Positions 41,770 through 51,923 of a DNA stretch of 64,000 nt are shown one piece after another. This DNA is from Gracilaria gracilis (Eukaryota > Rhodophyta > Florideophyceae > Gracilariales > Gracilariaceae). Under the pieces are notes generated by a model. It worked only from the letters and a program-made list of their open reading frames with translations, searched no databases and was not told the origin of the DNA. The position numbers were made by a program, and so were the translations under genes. The stretch lies in contig JARGSG010000028.1 of NCBI GenBank assembly GCA_030374805.1, positions 434,001-498,000 of the forward strand. Reading direction: 5' to 3'. Position 1 is the stretch's first letter. Each line of letters starts with the position of its first letter.

Positions 41770-41876
41770 CGAAGCGATAGCAGCGGTTAGCGAAGTGACG
41801 GCGGTTTCACAAAAGGTAGTAGCAGCGGTTGGCGAGGTCACGGCGGTTTCACACAAGGTAGTAGCAGCGGATTGAG
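41770..41876 (-). repeat. Right subterminal tandem repeat
   Basis: Two to three copies of a roughly 40-bp unit containing AGCAGCGGTTGGCGA and CGGCGGTTTCACA, inside the right end of the DNA transposon. Unrelated in sequence to the 30-bp repeat on the left, but in the mirror position. Confidence 0.7.
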
Positions 41877-42304
41877 TACTGACGGCAGCTACAGGCAAGG
41901 TGACGGCAGCGTCTGGCGACGTGGGACAGATGTTTGCAGGGTATTGTATGTAGCTGTCTTGATGATCGCAGCGAACCTCCAGATATCCGCAGGCGTTGAT
42001 GCAGCAGCTCCAGTGGCTACTGGTGCGATAAAGCGGTTGGCGAGGCAACAGATGCGGCTCTCCGTGGGACGGAGCGGCATTTGGGGCGACTGAGCTGCTG
42101 TCGGGGCGACAGCACTGGGAGATGGAATTGGAAAGCGGCGGGCTTAATGACGGCAGCTGTTCGCGCGGCGACGACCGCTCATGTCAGCGCGACGATGCTT
42201 TTCGCGAGAAAGTGAAAGCGCTTTGCGGCATACGGGCAGCGGGTCTCCCCACAATAGAGTGGTTGACGAGGTAACGACAGCGGCTTGCGGGGTATGGGCA
42301 GTAG

Positions 42305-42508
42305 TTTTCCCCACGAAGGAGCGACTGGCGAGGCAGCGGCAGCGGCTGCTGGGATAAGGGACGTGGCTTATGGGGTGATAACAGCGTCTCGCGGGGTGAG
42401 GGCCGCGTCCCATAGGGTGAGAATTAAGGTGATCTTCACCCCAGTTTGGGGAGAGCCTCACCCCGCCCGGGACCCACTCACCCCAGAGGGGTGAAATGGG
42501 ACTCACTC
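42305..42508 (-). repeat. DNA transposon right terminal inverted repeat
   Basis: Reverse complement of 36844 to 37045, including the outer GGGACTCACTC against GAGTTAGTCCC (one mismatch). Confidence 0.85.
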
Positions 42509-43784
42509 ACCCTTGTCTCACCCCAAAAAAAGGGTGATGATTTTCATCACCCGATGAGAACGGGGCTATTACGCTCGCTTTCTCTGAGCTAAAATGTAAC
42601 GAATAATTTTAATCTTTATTTTACGTCATACGTTACCATTGTCGAAGATACAAATCAAACAAACTAAATCTCAGTTTGAAACTCCTACTCTACGAAGAAG
42701 GTGTTGCAAACTCAATAGCTTCTAAAAGCACCGGATTAGCTATTGGTACATGAGAACACCATTTTGATACGAAAAACCGTGCGGGTGATGACAAACCCAA
42801 GGACGAAGGGACACAAACACAAAGCAAACAGGACACAACAGAACGTGATCTCGAAAGTACCAGCCCAACACGCTGTGTAGCCGTGGTAAACAAAAGTCCG
42901 TAGTAAACACACAAAGTGTACAAAGTAGCAACTAGAAAGCGGAGACGTGTAGCAAGCAAAGACCACAACACGACCAAAACTATAGGTCTAGTGCTGGCAG
43001 AAGCTAACACAAAACAATAACAGAAAAGCAGTAGCTTCCTCTTGCAGGCCCAAACGTAGGTCACCTGCAGGGAACAACGCTCCCGGATGCAAAGCACAAA
43101 ACAGACCCAAGCAAGGGGTAGTGCACTTTAAGTCCTGTCAGTAAAAAGCGAGAGACCAAGCCGCCAAAAAGGAAAGAAAAGGCTGAAAAGAGGGCATGGA
43201 ACTACTAAAGGAAGCAAGACAGAGTTTGCTATGAAGAATGGTGGGGATCGTCGAGAAAGGGGAAGTGGTCTGGCCGGAGTTGGTGGAGATGCGACCGCTC
43301 CAACCCTTTTATACGCAATCAAACCTTCCAAACTAGACTTTAAACACATTTCTCCCTACCATAACCAATAGGATTCTGACTTGTGCAACATCTCCTCCGT
43401 CTCTGCCTCTCACCGCAGAGGAAGTGGCGCTTGAGTAGACAGAGGAGTCAGCGAGGACCATGCGGTGCACTCCCGTGCACCATCCGTAGAAAACTAAAAT
43501 ATCCAAAAAAAATCCTAATAGAGAAACTTGTAGACTGACACGCTGTGTACCGTACGTGTACCACACGCGCTTCACGAAAACGCGTGTCACAGTACAGGCA
43601 GCGGATGCACAATTTTCACACTGTAAGGGCATCTTCACCGGGCGCACTCTAAAACAGTAAAACGCTAAAAACTTTCAGATACGTGTAGTATTTTAATTGG
43701 CTGCCGCTTAAAAGGTATAACTCTATCCCGAATCATCTCCACCGGTAAAATCGAGGGCGCCATGCCATACGGCTAGCTTCACCA

Positions 43785-43789
43785 AAGCG
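43785..43789. repeat. Copia target-site duplication, left
   Basis: AAGCG immediately before the 5' LTR. The same five bases follow the 3' LTR at 48537 to 48541. Confidence 0.8.
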
Positions 43790-44108
43790 ACTTGATTTGA
43801 GTGGTTCTTGTGGGAGTTACATTGCGTGCTTCTAAGGATGATGAGGAAATACAGCGTTGTGGATATCCAGGATATTCTACAATGATGCAAGCAGGGTGCC
43901 AATATGTGCAAATGCGTGGTTCCGTAATTTATTTAGACGAATGGTCTTTTGCATATGCGAACAGAAAGCCGCAAGGACGAGATCTTCCGTGATCTACAGT
44001 AGCAAGTTAGTTCCTCCTAGCTTTATTCCGTTCGTACTAAAGTAAACTGAGTTGAGGGCACGGACGCTTAGATGAAGCACTCTATACCTTCTAGCACCAA
44101 TTTGAAGT
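43790..44108 (+). repeat. Copia 5' LTR (319 bp)
   Basis: Begins ACTTGATTTGAGTGG and ends CAATTTGAAGT. It repeats at 48218 to 48536. The frames inside it are not genes. Confidence 0.93.
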
Positions 44109-44277
44109 AGTTCTCGGCCCAGCTCAAGTTAGAAAAACCTGTTACTCGAACCCTACTACATTGCCCCTGCGTTTGTTGCTCGATTATCGCACTTCGTTCA
44201 ATGGGGTTTGGGAAATAGAAGATTCCAAGAAGATAACAAAGTTTTTCGGCCGTGTCGGAGAACATTTCGTGCTTTAA

Positions 44278-47200
44278 ATGACAGGAACGGAAGTTTTTTT
44301 GCAGGCAGAAGAGGTTGTTCGCTGTGTGACGATGAATTTAGTTGGGCAAAAAGACTATCTGACCGAGGAGGAGAAGTTAAAGGTTGCAGAGGCTCGTTCA
44401 CTCCTAATGCGAGCCTTGGGAGACAAACCACTTCGTCTTTGTCTTCCTGACGAGGACAATCCGCATTTAATGTGGGAAAAGGCTGCAGGATCGATATGCT
44501 GTATCGAATGTGGTGTCTAGGGTTCAGATTCAGTCCAAGTTGACGCTCATATGCCACAATGGACGGGCAATGCAAACTACATTGACTCATTTGAGGAATT
44601 CTTTAATCGTTTGGCTGGCATGGGTACTGTACTTGTTGAAGAGATGCAAGTGGCAATGTTCGTATCCTCTTTTGGTGACAAGAACTACTCTGTGTATGGG
44701 AGTACAGTAGCCGCATTGCAGACAATCGACGCAAACTTGTCTTGGGAAGTAGTAACAGCCCGTTTACTACAGGAATATGAAGAACGTCTTGGCTCTCGAA
44801 CCGGTGCTGATGGCTCAGTACATGAAGGCACTGCCTGGAAAGCATTCCAGAAATCTTGACGGCGTAGTTGGAAGGTACCAAGGGAAACACGCACCTGGTT
44901 TGCTTGTAGGAAGAAGGGACACATTGCAAGGAAATGTCCAGGAAAGGAGAACCGCCGACCATATCAGCAGAACAACTATCGAGCAGACACGCGCGGTTAA
45001 ACTGCGAATCGTGCTACACTACTTACGGCATCTGTGCAGAACTCTAAGTTAGTGCTAGATTAAGGCGCTTTGCAGCATATGGTGAATGATGCTACAGTAC
45101 TTCACAACCTTCGCAGCATTGGCGAGAAGACAGTTGCACTCGGTGACTCCAGGGAGCTACTTGCCAAAATGGAAGGGGATACTGTACTCCGTACCAGAGT
45201 GAAGATTGGAGCGAATGTGGTCGGGCATGAAGTACATCTCCGTGACGTATTACTAGTACCAAAAATACAAGATGTTCTGGTGTCTTGTTCTGCTTTGTGC
45301 GACGAAGACATGAGATTTATGTTCAGCAGCAATGGATGTTGCGGGAGTAGAGATGGTAACGTCATCCTACAGGCACGAAGAGAAGGTGAACTATATCTGA
45401 TCGACGGTCAATTTGCAAAGAGTAAATCCGCTTTTGTAGTGAGGTCAAGAGTCAGCGACGATCTTTGGCATGCCAGACTTGAACATGCAAATCATTTCAG
45501 CGTAAGAAATCTTCTTCGATCGGATGCCGTGCAGCCGTTTCGATCGGACACGTATACAAGAGATGTCTGTGCTACATGCACGAAGGCAAAACAGACCAGA
45601 TGTAGACATCATCGAAATCCTGCGCGGGCTATAAATGCATGTGAAACCGTTAACAGTGACGTTTGTGGACCAACGTCTTTTGAGTCACTGGGTGGATCGA
45701 AGTACTTTGTCTCTTTTAAGGACAACTATAGTGGATACGTATTGATTAAGCCCATCAAACGTAAGAGTGAAGTCGCGAATGAATTCAAGTCATTTAAAGC
45801 ATGGGCTGAGCGCAAAACGAACTGTAGTATTCAACAATTGAAGAGTGAGCGCGGAGGAGAATATATTGCACTCAAGCCCTACCTCCGTAAGCAAGGAATA
45901 GAGTGGAAATCGTCTTCCTTTTACTCCCCGAATGAGAACGGTGTGGCTGAACGGACAAACAGAACGATCGTAGAATGTGCTATATCGTTGTTGTTCCATG
46001 CCGGACTGACAAGGAAGTTCTGGGCGGAAGCAGTTACCCACGCCGCAGATATCTGCAACCAATTCTTTTGCCCCACCGTGAAAACGGTGACTAGTTTCGA
46101 ATTATTCAACAAGCGCAAACCCAGAATCGATCATCTACGCGTCTTTGGAAGCCATGCATGGGTATTCGTCCCGAAGGAGAAGAGGAAGAAGTTGGATCCC
46201 AAAAGCTGTGAGAGTATGGTTATTGGCTGTTTCGATAACAACCAGTACAAAGTGTGGCTCAAGGACACTGGGATTGTTGTGGTAGCAAGAGATGTGGTAA
46301 TTGACGAAGATTCGTTTCCGGGATTTGAATTGTTTGGAACTGGAACAGGACGAAATACCGTAGATGGAATGAGATCACGTGACAAAGTGGAGAATCAGTG
46401 TCCTGAAGAATCAGAAGGAAGCAGTACCGGAGGTAATGAGCAGAAAATAGAAGCTGGAGAAGGAAGCGGGTACAGGACTACGGAAATTGATGAAGAAGGA
46501 GCACAATGGAAGACTCATTTTCCTTCCCAACAGGCATATCATGATTCGATTGGTGATGACTCTGCAGCTCAAAGCTAAGAAGAGAGCCCAGCTCCCACGA
46601 TATCGACAAACAGGTATCCCTCAAGACAACGTCGATCACCTGATAGGTTTGACCCGGGAAAGGTTTTGACTGCAGTGGCAGTACCTCTCAAGACTCCGGA
46701 AACTGTTAAGGGAGCTTTAGATCTACCTGACGCAGATTCCTGGTGATCTGCAATTGATGATGAACTTGCCTCACTTTATGCCCATAACACTTGGGACACT
46801 GTTAGACGCACCTCGGACATGAATCCAATTGAAACCAGAATGGTTTTTCTGCGAAAAACGAACTGTGTTGGGGACACCGTGCGGCACAAGGAAAGATTGG
46901 TCGTTCGAGGGTTTATGCAAGGAGTGGTGGAACGAACATATGCACCCATCGTAGAATTCAACACAGTTTGACTGGTATTAGCTCTAGCAGTCCAGAGGGG
47001 GTACCATGTTCATCAGATTGATATCAAGACAGCATTTCTTCATGGAGATATTGATGAAACTGTTTACATTCTACCCCCTCCTAGTCTACAGCGTTGCAAG
47101 GAGACTGAGGTTTTGAAGTTACGAAAGAGTCGCTACGGTCTGAAACAAGCCTCACGCCAATGGTTTAAGAAGTGGAAGGAAGTAATGGACCAAATGGGTT

Positions 47201-48228
47201 TCGGCAGTTTGCTTTCAGACGAGTGCGTCTATATTAGAGGCGATGTATGCTTATTGATTTATGTAGATGACATTATCATCATTTCACCTGACTTGAAGCG
47301 CATGGAAGTAGTGAAAGAAGAGATTGCGAGGTATCTCGATGCGAAGGATATGGGACAGTTGTCGAAGTTTCTGTGATTGACCTTTCAGAGGAGTAACGAT
47401 CGAGTATTTCTGCACCAGAGTGATTATGTTATGGAAGTGCTTCGTCGATTCGGGATGCAGGACTCTAAACCAGTCGCAACTGCCGTCTCCGACCTGTGTG
47501 TTAAGGACACGTGCAATCACAAAGTATACAATCAGAAACTTTACCAAGAGATGATTGGCTGTCTTCTGTTTCTGGCCAGCCCCACCCGCCCAGATATCAA
47601 CATTGCAGCTATTATACTGACACGAAGAAGCTCAGATCCCCAAGAGTGTGACGTGAGGGCCATCAAACGGATTCTATGATATCTAGCAGGGTCTAGGACC
47701 TATGGAATCGAGCTGTTCAAAGACAATGGGGAACTTAGAGTCTTTGCTAATGCGGACTGGGGTGGTAATCTCGTAGATCGAAGATCCACGAGTGGATTTG
47801 TCATTATGCTGCGAAGAACTACTGTTGCGTTGAGATCATTGAAGCAATCTGTGATTGCGTTGTCGACCTCAGAAGCAGAGTTTGTTGCTGCAAGCGAAAC
47901 AGCCAAATTCATTGTCTGGATGCGAGATTTGCTGAAGGATTTGGGATGCCAAACGAAGAAGCCACCTCTTCTCTACCAGGACAAAAACACAGCTATTACT
48001 TGAGAAACATCTGGTATTCATGGTGCAAAGCATGTCGCTGTTCGAGGGAACTTTGTGCTGAATCTTATAGAATCAGGTATGATAGCAGTCAAAGGCATTG
48101 CAACGGATAGGATGACAGCAGACCTAATGACGAAACCCTTGCGCTCCACCTTATTTGCGAGACACGTCGAGGTTCTTGGTGTCTGCCCAATTTCTGAGTT
48201 GAACAAACAAGAGGGGGACTTGATTTGA
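44278..48228 (+). pseudogene. Copia gag-pol polyprotein with ten in-frame stops
   Basis: All parts lie in one frame with no shift, broken only by stops at 44518 (TAG), 44857 (TGA), 44998, 45061 and 46576 (TAA), 46744, 46969, 47374, 47677 and 48001 (TGA). Gag is at 44278 to about 44990, ending in a zinc knuckle CRKKGHIARKC whose first cysteine is replaced by Trp. The protease motif at 45058 has its active-site serine codon changed to TAA. Integrase: GAG pre-integrase HARLEHAN, zinc CATCTKAKQ, catalytic SDVCGP, KSERGGEYI and NGVAERTNRTI. RT: HQIDIKTAFLHGDI and LIYVDDIIII. RNase H: ANADWGGN, STSEAEFVAAS. Stops at 46969 and 47677 fall where the family has Arg, consistent with CGA to TGA. Confidence 0.9.
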
Positions 48229-48536
48229 GTGGTTCTTGTGGGAGTTACATTGCGTGCTTCTAAGGATGATGAGGAAATACAGCGCTGTGGATATCCAGGA
48301 TATTCTACAATGATGCAAACAGGATGCCAATATGTGCAAATGCGTGGTTCCGTAATTTATTTAGACGAATGGTCTTTTGCATATGCGAACAGAAAGCCGC
48401 AAGGACGAGATCTTTCGTGATCTACAGTAGCAAGTTAGTTCCTTGTAGCTTTATTCCGTTCGTACTAAAGTAGACGGAGTTGAGGGCACGGACGCTTAGA
48501 TGAAGCACTCGATACCCTCTAGCACCAATTTGAAGT
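48218..48536 (+). repeat. Copia 3' LTR (319 bp)
   Basis: Second LTR copy, followed by the AAGCG duplication at 48537 to 48541. Confidence 0.93.
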
Positions 48537-48937
48537 AAGCGGACTATTGCAAGCGCCAGGCGAAGAGTTTCTGGTGCTTGTAATGTTTTGTTCAGGCTAA
48601 AACTGACATTCAACGCTGCCTAGCACAGAAAGACGACGGGCGGCTGGTATTAAAGCGGTGGTAAGAGGGAGCGTGGGGACGTAGCGATGAGAGGAGAAGT
48701 AATGCAGGCCGTTGACCGGCAGCGAGTCAAGGCGTGGAGGCACAACATAGAATACGAAACGGGGAAAATTCTGAGCGCAAGTGGAAAGGCTCTAGTGCCG
48801 ATGCAGGTGGCGTCGTTGGAGATGGCGATTGCTAGTGAAGGCGATGAAGAGGGCGACTTCTTCAGCTTGAGAAATGAACAGCACGACAGCCGCTTTATAA
48901 TTGTCTCTCATTGGGTGATTACGTATAGCGGCGGCGC

Positions 48938-48977
48938 TAAAAGTCTCGCTAAAGGAAAATCTATAGCGAGACTTTTA
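48938..48977. repeat. Perfect 14-bp hairpin inside the Harbinger-like element
   Basis: TAAAAGTCTCGCTA (48938 to 48951) and its exact complement (48964 to 48977) are separated by 12 bases. Likely a relic of nested inverted repeats in the element. Confidence 0.85.
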
Positions 48978-49113
48978 CCGTTCCGAACAGCTATGCCGTT
49001 ACCGATAGCGTTAGCGGCTCCCCGGTGGAGATGAAAAAATTAGTTGCACAGCTGAAAAAATCGAAGCTTTACTTCGGTATGTCGTTATAGCGTCACCAGT
49101 GAAGATGCTCTAA

Positions 49114-50268
49114 GGGTTCATTCTTCTTTATAAAGCAGAAGCAGATGGTAGCTCTTTCTTACTCGCGATAACGCTAAGTAAAGTCGACCGACGCAAAGAC
49201 AAAGTTTGATCACACGTCAACCACCACCCCATCTAAATTCGGTCTCTGCGCCTTATGTACTGTTGTGAAAATGACGTATACATTTCCTAGTGACTTACAA
49301 ACTTTCATTGCTTCACTCGAAGTTGCACGTCACATAATTAGCTGAATCGTTGCTTAGTATCCCTACATAAAAGCACACCCCGTAGCCTCACAGCTCGATG
49401 AGAGCAAGGCAGCCTGCTGTGCCATACTGTTTTGCTTGTGAGACGCTCCTCTCTCCACTACGCGACGATGGACTTCGAGCGCATTGCCGAAGTCCAAACC
49501 ATAACTGTACCTCCAACTGCCGATCGGGTTTCAAACTAAAAGTAAACATTCTGATTATTGGGGGTCTAGGCCCGTTTCAATACAGTTTTTGCATGAATAT
49601 AATATATGAAGCTCACTGGCAACGTGGCAACTTCTGAGTGGCCAAATCTAAGATCATCCATTGCAACATTATGTGTCTTGCACAATGCACCTCCAACAGT
49701 TCCATAGCCTATTAGCTGCCTCTCCATGTCCGCTTCTTCACTTTCAAGGCCGCCTAGACACCGAAGTCGCAAAATAAACAACACTAATAATGCCAATGAT
49801 GCATCACTCTCAAGTGATCAATTATCTCCCACTAAGCCACATTCAATCCTGCCCAAAAGTTCGGATCTACTGCCCCCAAACTACAGAATGCGCCCCCTAC
49901 ACAACCAAGCGACCACATTACAGCATCAATACTGCCAACAGCAAAACTAACGTCTAATTTTGTGTTACCCTCTGCGCACTCTTTATCTCTTTGACAACTA
50001 ACGCAAAGCATACTTTTAACATCACTTCGATGTATTGGTCTCTCTGGGTCGCGATCAAAGCTGGCACTCAAACACCGATTAAAACAAGCCGGAGTGTCTG
50101 ATGCGTAGCAGATATTCAAACTCTCTCGATTATGGGAAGACCCCAAAATGCGTAGACCGTTGACGTTTACAAACTCGACCTGGGCTTGAGCGCAGACAAG
50201 CAACCAACTGTAGAAAGCACGAAACAGCGAGATAATGTCATGTAATTGTATAAGCAAAATATTCGGCT
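49114..50268. other. Spacer before the MADF-like ORF
   Basis: About 1.15 kb with no supported gene. A plus frame at 49398 (ATG, Cys/His in its first 40 residues) and a minus frame at 49832 to 50257 are of unknown worth. They may be parts of a decayed DNA transposon to which the following ORF belongs. Confidence 0.35.
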
Positions 50269-51048
50269 ATGGTTTCTCAAATGTATCAAAGAATCGAGAC
50301 ACGATCGCAATTCGATGCAGGTCACCATGATTCGTTTTCATGCGAGTTTCTACAGCTTTTTAACGACGAAACCATTCGGCCCGATATTCTTGATGCCATT
50401 TGTAGAGGTAAAGAGGCTATATTGCTGGTGTTAGATCCAAATGAGCACCCTCACCTTCAAAATATAACGATTCTGAAGCAACGATGGAGAAACTTGCGAT
50501 CTGCATACACGATAGCATGCGAGAAATATAACCGCTCGAGACGAGGCGATCCAGACACCTTTGCTAACTTCACAATTGGTAACGATAGCATTTCATATAT
50601 GCACTGCGTGTTTCACAGGCATCCTAGCTTGGATTCTGTTGTGCGAGCTATACCACCAATCGCACAAATTGAGTCGGTTATCAACGATATCGACGCCTGT
50701 CGTGCTTCAATTCCACCTTTACAATCCTCATCTCGTAAGCGAAGACGAGAGTAATACTTTGAGTCCGTCGCAGCTGCCTTGAACAAAATGGTAGAGCCTA
50801 GCACGTCACCGCAGCCGATTGTGATTCATGATGGTTCTAATTCAGATGCTATTGATTCAAGTGTAGTAAAACTGGAGAGAGCGACAAAAGTTGCTCCAGC
50901 TGTATCTCCGTTGATGGAGCTGGAGGTGAAAATCATGAACAGCATTGAAGCCATTCACGGCAGAATTCGTACTACACAGAGTGAATTTTGGGGACTTGAC
51001 GTTGTAGGTTCTTCAGCGGCGTCTGGTAAGTACAAGGCAGATAATTGA
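50269..51048 (+). pseudogene. MADF/Myb-SANT-like transposon protein with internal TAA
   Basis: A 260-codon frame from the ATG at 50269, with a single TAA at 50752 after 161 codons, then open to 51046. The first part has ILKQRWRNLRSAYTIACEKY around residues 69 to 88, then an aromatic run before CVFHRHPSLD. This resembles the Trp/Arg-x-LR..Y helix of MADF/Myb-SANT proteins that partner PIF/Harbinger transposases. A basic stretch SSRKRRRE at the break could be a nuclear signal. The second part is acidic, with a helix (PLMELEVKIMNSIEAI). It could be two genes with a stop between, or one gene with a nonsense codon. Confidence 0.45.
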
Positions 51049-51693
51049 CAAGGCTATGTCCAGCATGGATGATGGAGAACAAGGTACGAAATGCGATAAT
51101 GAAGTAAACTAGATTGTTCGGGCTTACTTATCACGTTTACTGTGAGCAAGCAGATATTTTCCTTTTCTGATGCTTTCACAATGACACCTTACGCAACTGT
51201 TAGTGCAACGTCAGAGGCAGATACACACTACGAAGACGTCCGAAATCTTCCTCCCTTGTAGAGCAGTCAGCAGACGAAGCCTCTCTGGAAAGGCACGACA
51301 AAATCAGGTGTAAGCCGAGGCCAAGCCGTCACGACGGAGCGTAGAGAGTTCACCAAAGAATCGGATGGGCCCTACCTGTGTGGGTTGAGGTATCCTCGCA
51401 AGAGGCGCGAGTTCACAGAAGTTGGACAAAAGGGGGTATCCAAGAGAGCGAAAAATGGAGAGAAGGAAAAGGGTGAAATAGGCAAAAGGTACGGTACACA
51501 CCGGGGTTATCCCTTCACAGGGTCGAACGCGCCAAACAGGTGTAGAAAACTCCCACAGTTGGGTTTTTGAGGGGACGCAGGGAGGATAGACAACCCGTGT
51601 GTAACGGAGTCTCTCTCTTGGAATGAGTCGATGGCCGCCGAAGGCGAAGAAGACTAGAGCCAACCCTGGTCAGAGCAGATTCACTGGGTGCGT

Positions 51694-51733
<40 letters not shown>

Positions 51734-51923
51734 CGCACTAAGTAGTGTAGCTCGCCTCCAACTAATTTAATAAACTAACTAAATTGGCCCACGCGCAGTG
51801 GAAATTATCCACGCGCCATGGCCTCCGTTCCACGTGTACGTGGCCAACCTCCAAGATCGCCCGTAATCCACGTGTCCTTCCCACTATAATGGCTATTGCT
51901 ATTCATATGTCTCGAAACAGGGG
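51049..51923. other. Spacer with a 34-base G run
   Basis: No supported coding sequence. It contains a homopolymer of 34 G at 51694 to 51727 and moderately GC-rich flanks. The base composition changes across the G run: AT-poor and purine-rich before it, and CACGTG-containing sequence (51832 to 51873) after it. Confidence 0.4.
51694..51727. repeat. Poly-G tract (34 G)
   Basis: Uninterrupted run of 34 G followed by GCGCCGGCGC. It could be genomic or an assembly/sequencing artefact. Confidence 0.9.

Larger units (their letters stand above)
36844..42508. mobile_element. PiggyBac-like DNA transposon with nested nuclease domain
   Basis: About 5.7 kb bounded by terminal inverted repeats of about 200 bp (36844 to 37045 and 42305 to 42508, roughly 85 percent identical by eye) rich in GGGTGA. 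Just inside are tandem repeats on each side. One coding frame (37344 to 41366) fills the left two thirds. On the right the inverted repeat seems to continue outward to a small hairpin (42532 to 42552) that has no partner on the left, where the gypsy LTR cuts in, so the true left terminus and target duplication are lost. Confidence 0.8.
41367..43626. other. Transposon right arm and spacer, no gene
   Basis: Non-coding right arm of the DNA transposon up to about 42552. It is followed by about 1.1 kb of sequence whose minus-strand frames (42690 to 43097, 43128 to 43349) are Cys/Leu/Phe/Val-rich and resemble no family. Nothing else recognised. Confidence 0.4.
43790..48536 (+). mobile_element. Ty1/copia LTR retrotransposon, nonsense-decayed
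   Basis: A complete 4747-bp element: two 319-bp LTRs, one gag-pol frame, a purine tract (48210 to 48218) before the 3' LTR, and a perfect AAGCG target duplication. The LTRs differ at roughly ten positions (about 97 percent identity), so the insertion is not recent. The LTR termini are ACTT..AAGT and not TG..CA. The domain order gag, protease, integrase, reverse transcriptase, RNase H places it in the copia superfamily. Confidence 0.93.
43627..49110. mobile_element. Harbinger-like non-autonomous element, split by copia
   Basis: Terminal inverted repeats GGGCATCTTCACCGG at 43627 and its imperfect complement ending at 49110 (CCAGTGAAGATGCTC). Both are flanked by the trinucleotide TAA (43624 to 43626 and 49111 to 49113), a three-base T-A-A duplication as made by PIF/Harbinger transposases. 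A second inverted block, CATCTCCACCGG, recurs just inside both ends. Without the nested copia the element is about 730 bp. A short plus frame (48687 to 49034) within it has no recognised domain. Confidence 0.65.

Noticed and set aside
42690-43349. Minus-strand Cys/Phe/Leu-rich frames resembling membrane proteins
   Set aside because: Biased translation of AC-rich spacer; no topology or motif that would support a gene.
43801-48420. Two near-identical 63-residue ORFs in the copia LTRs
   Set aside because: They are the same LTR sequence at both ends of one element, in a promoter/terminator region, not genes.
51300-51660. Possible rDNA fragment, because of purine-rich GC sequence
   Set aside because: No recognisable conserved rRNA core motif; left unassigned.
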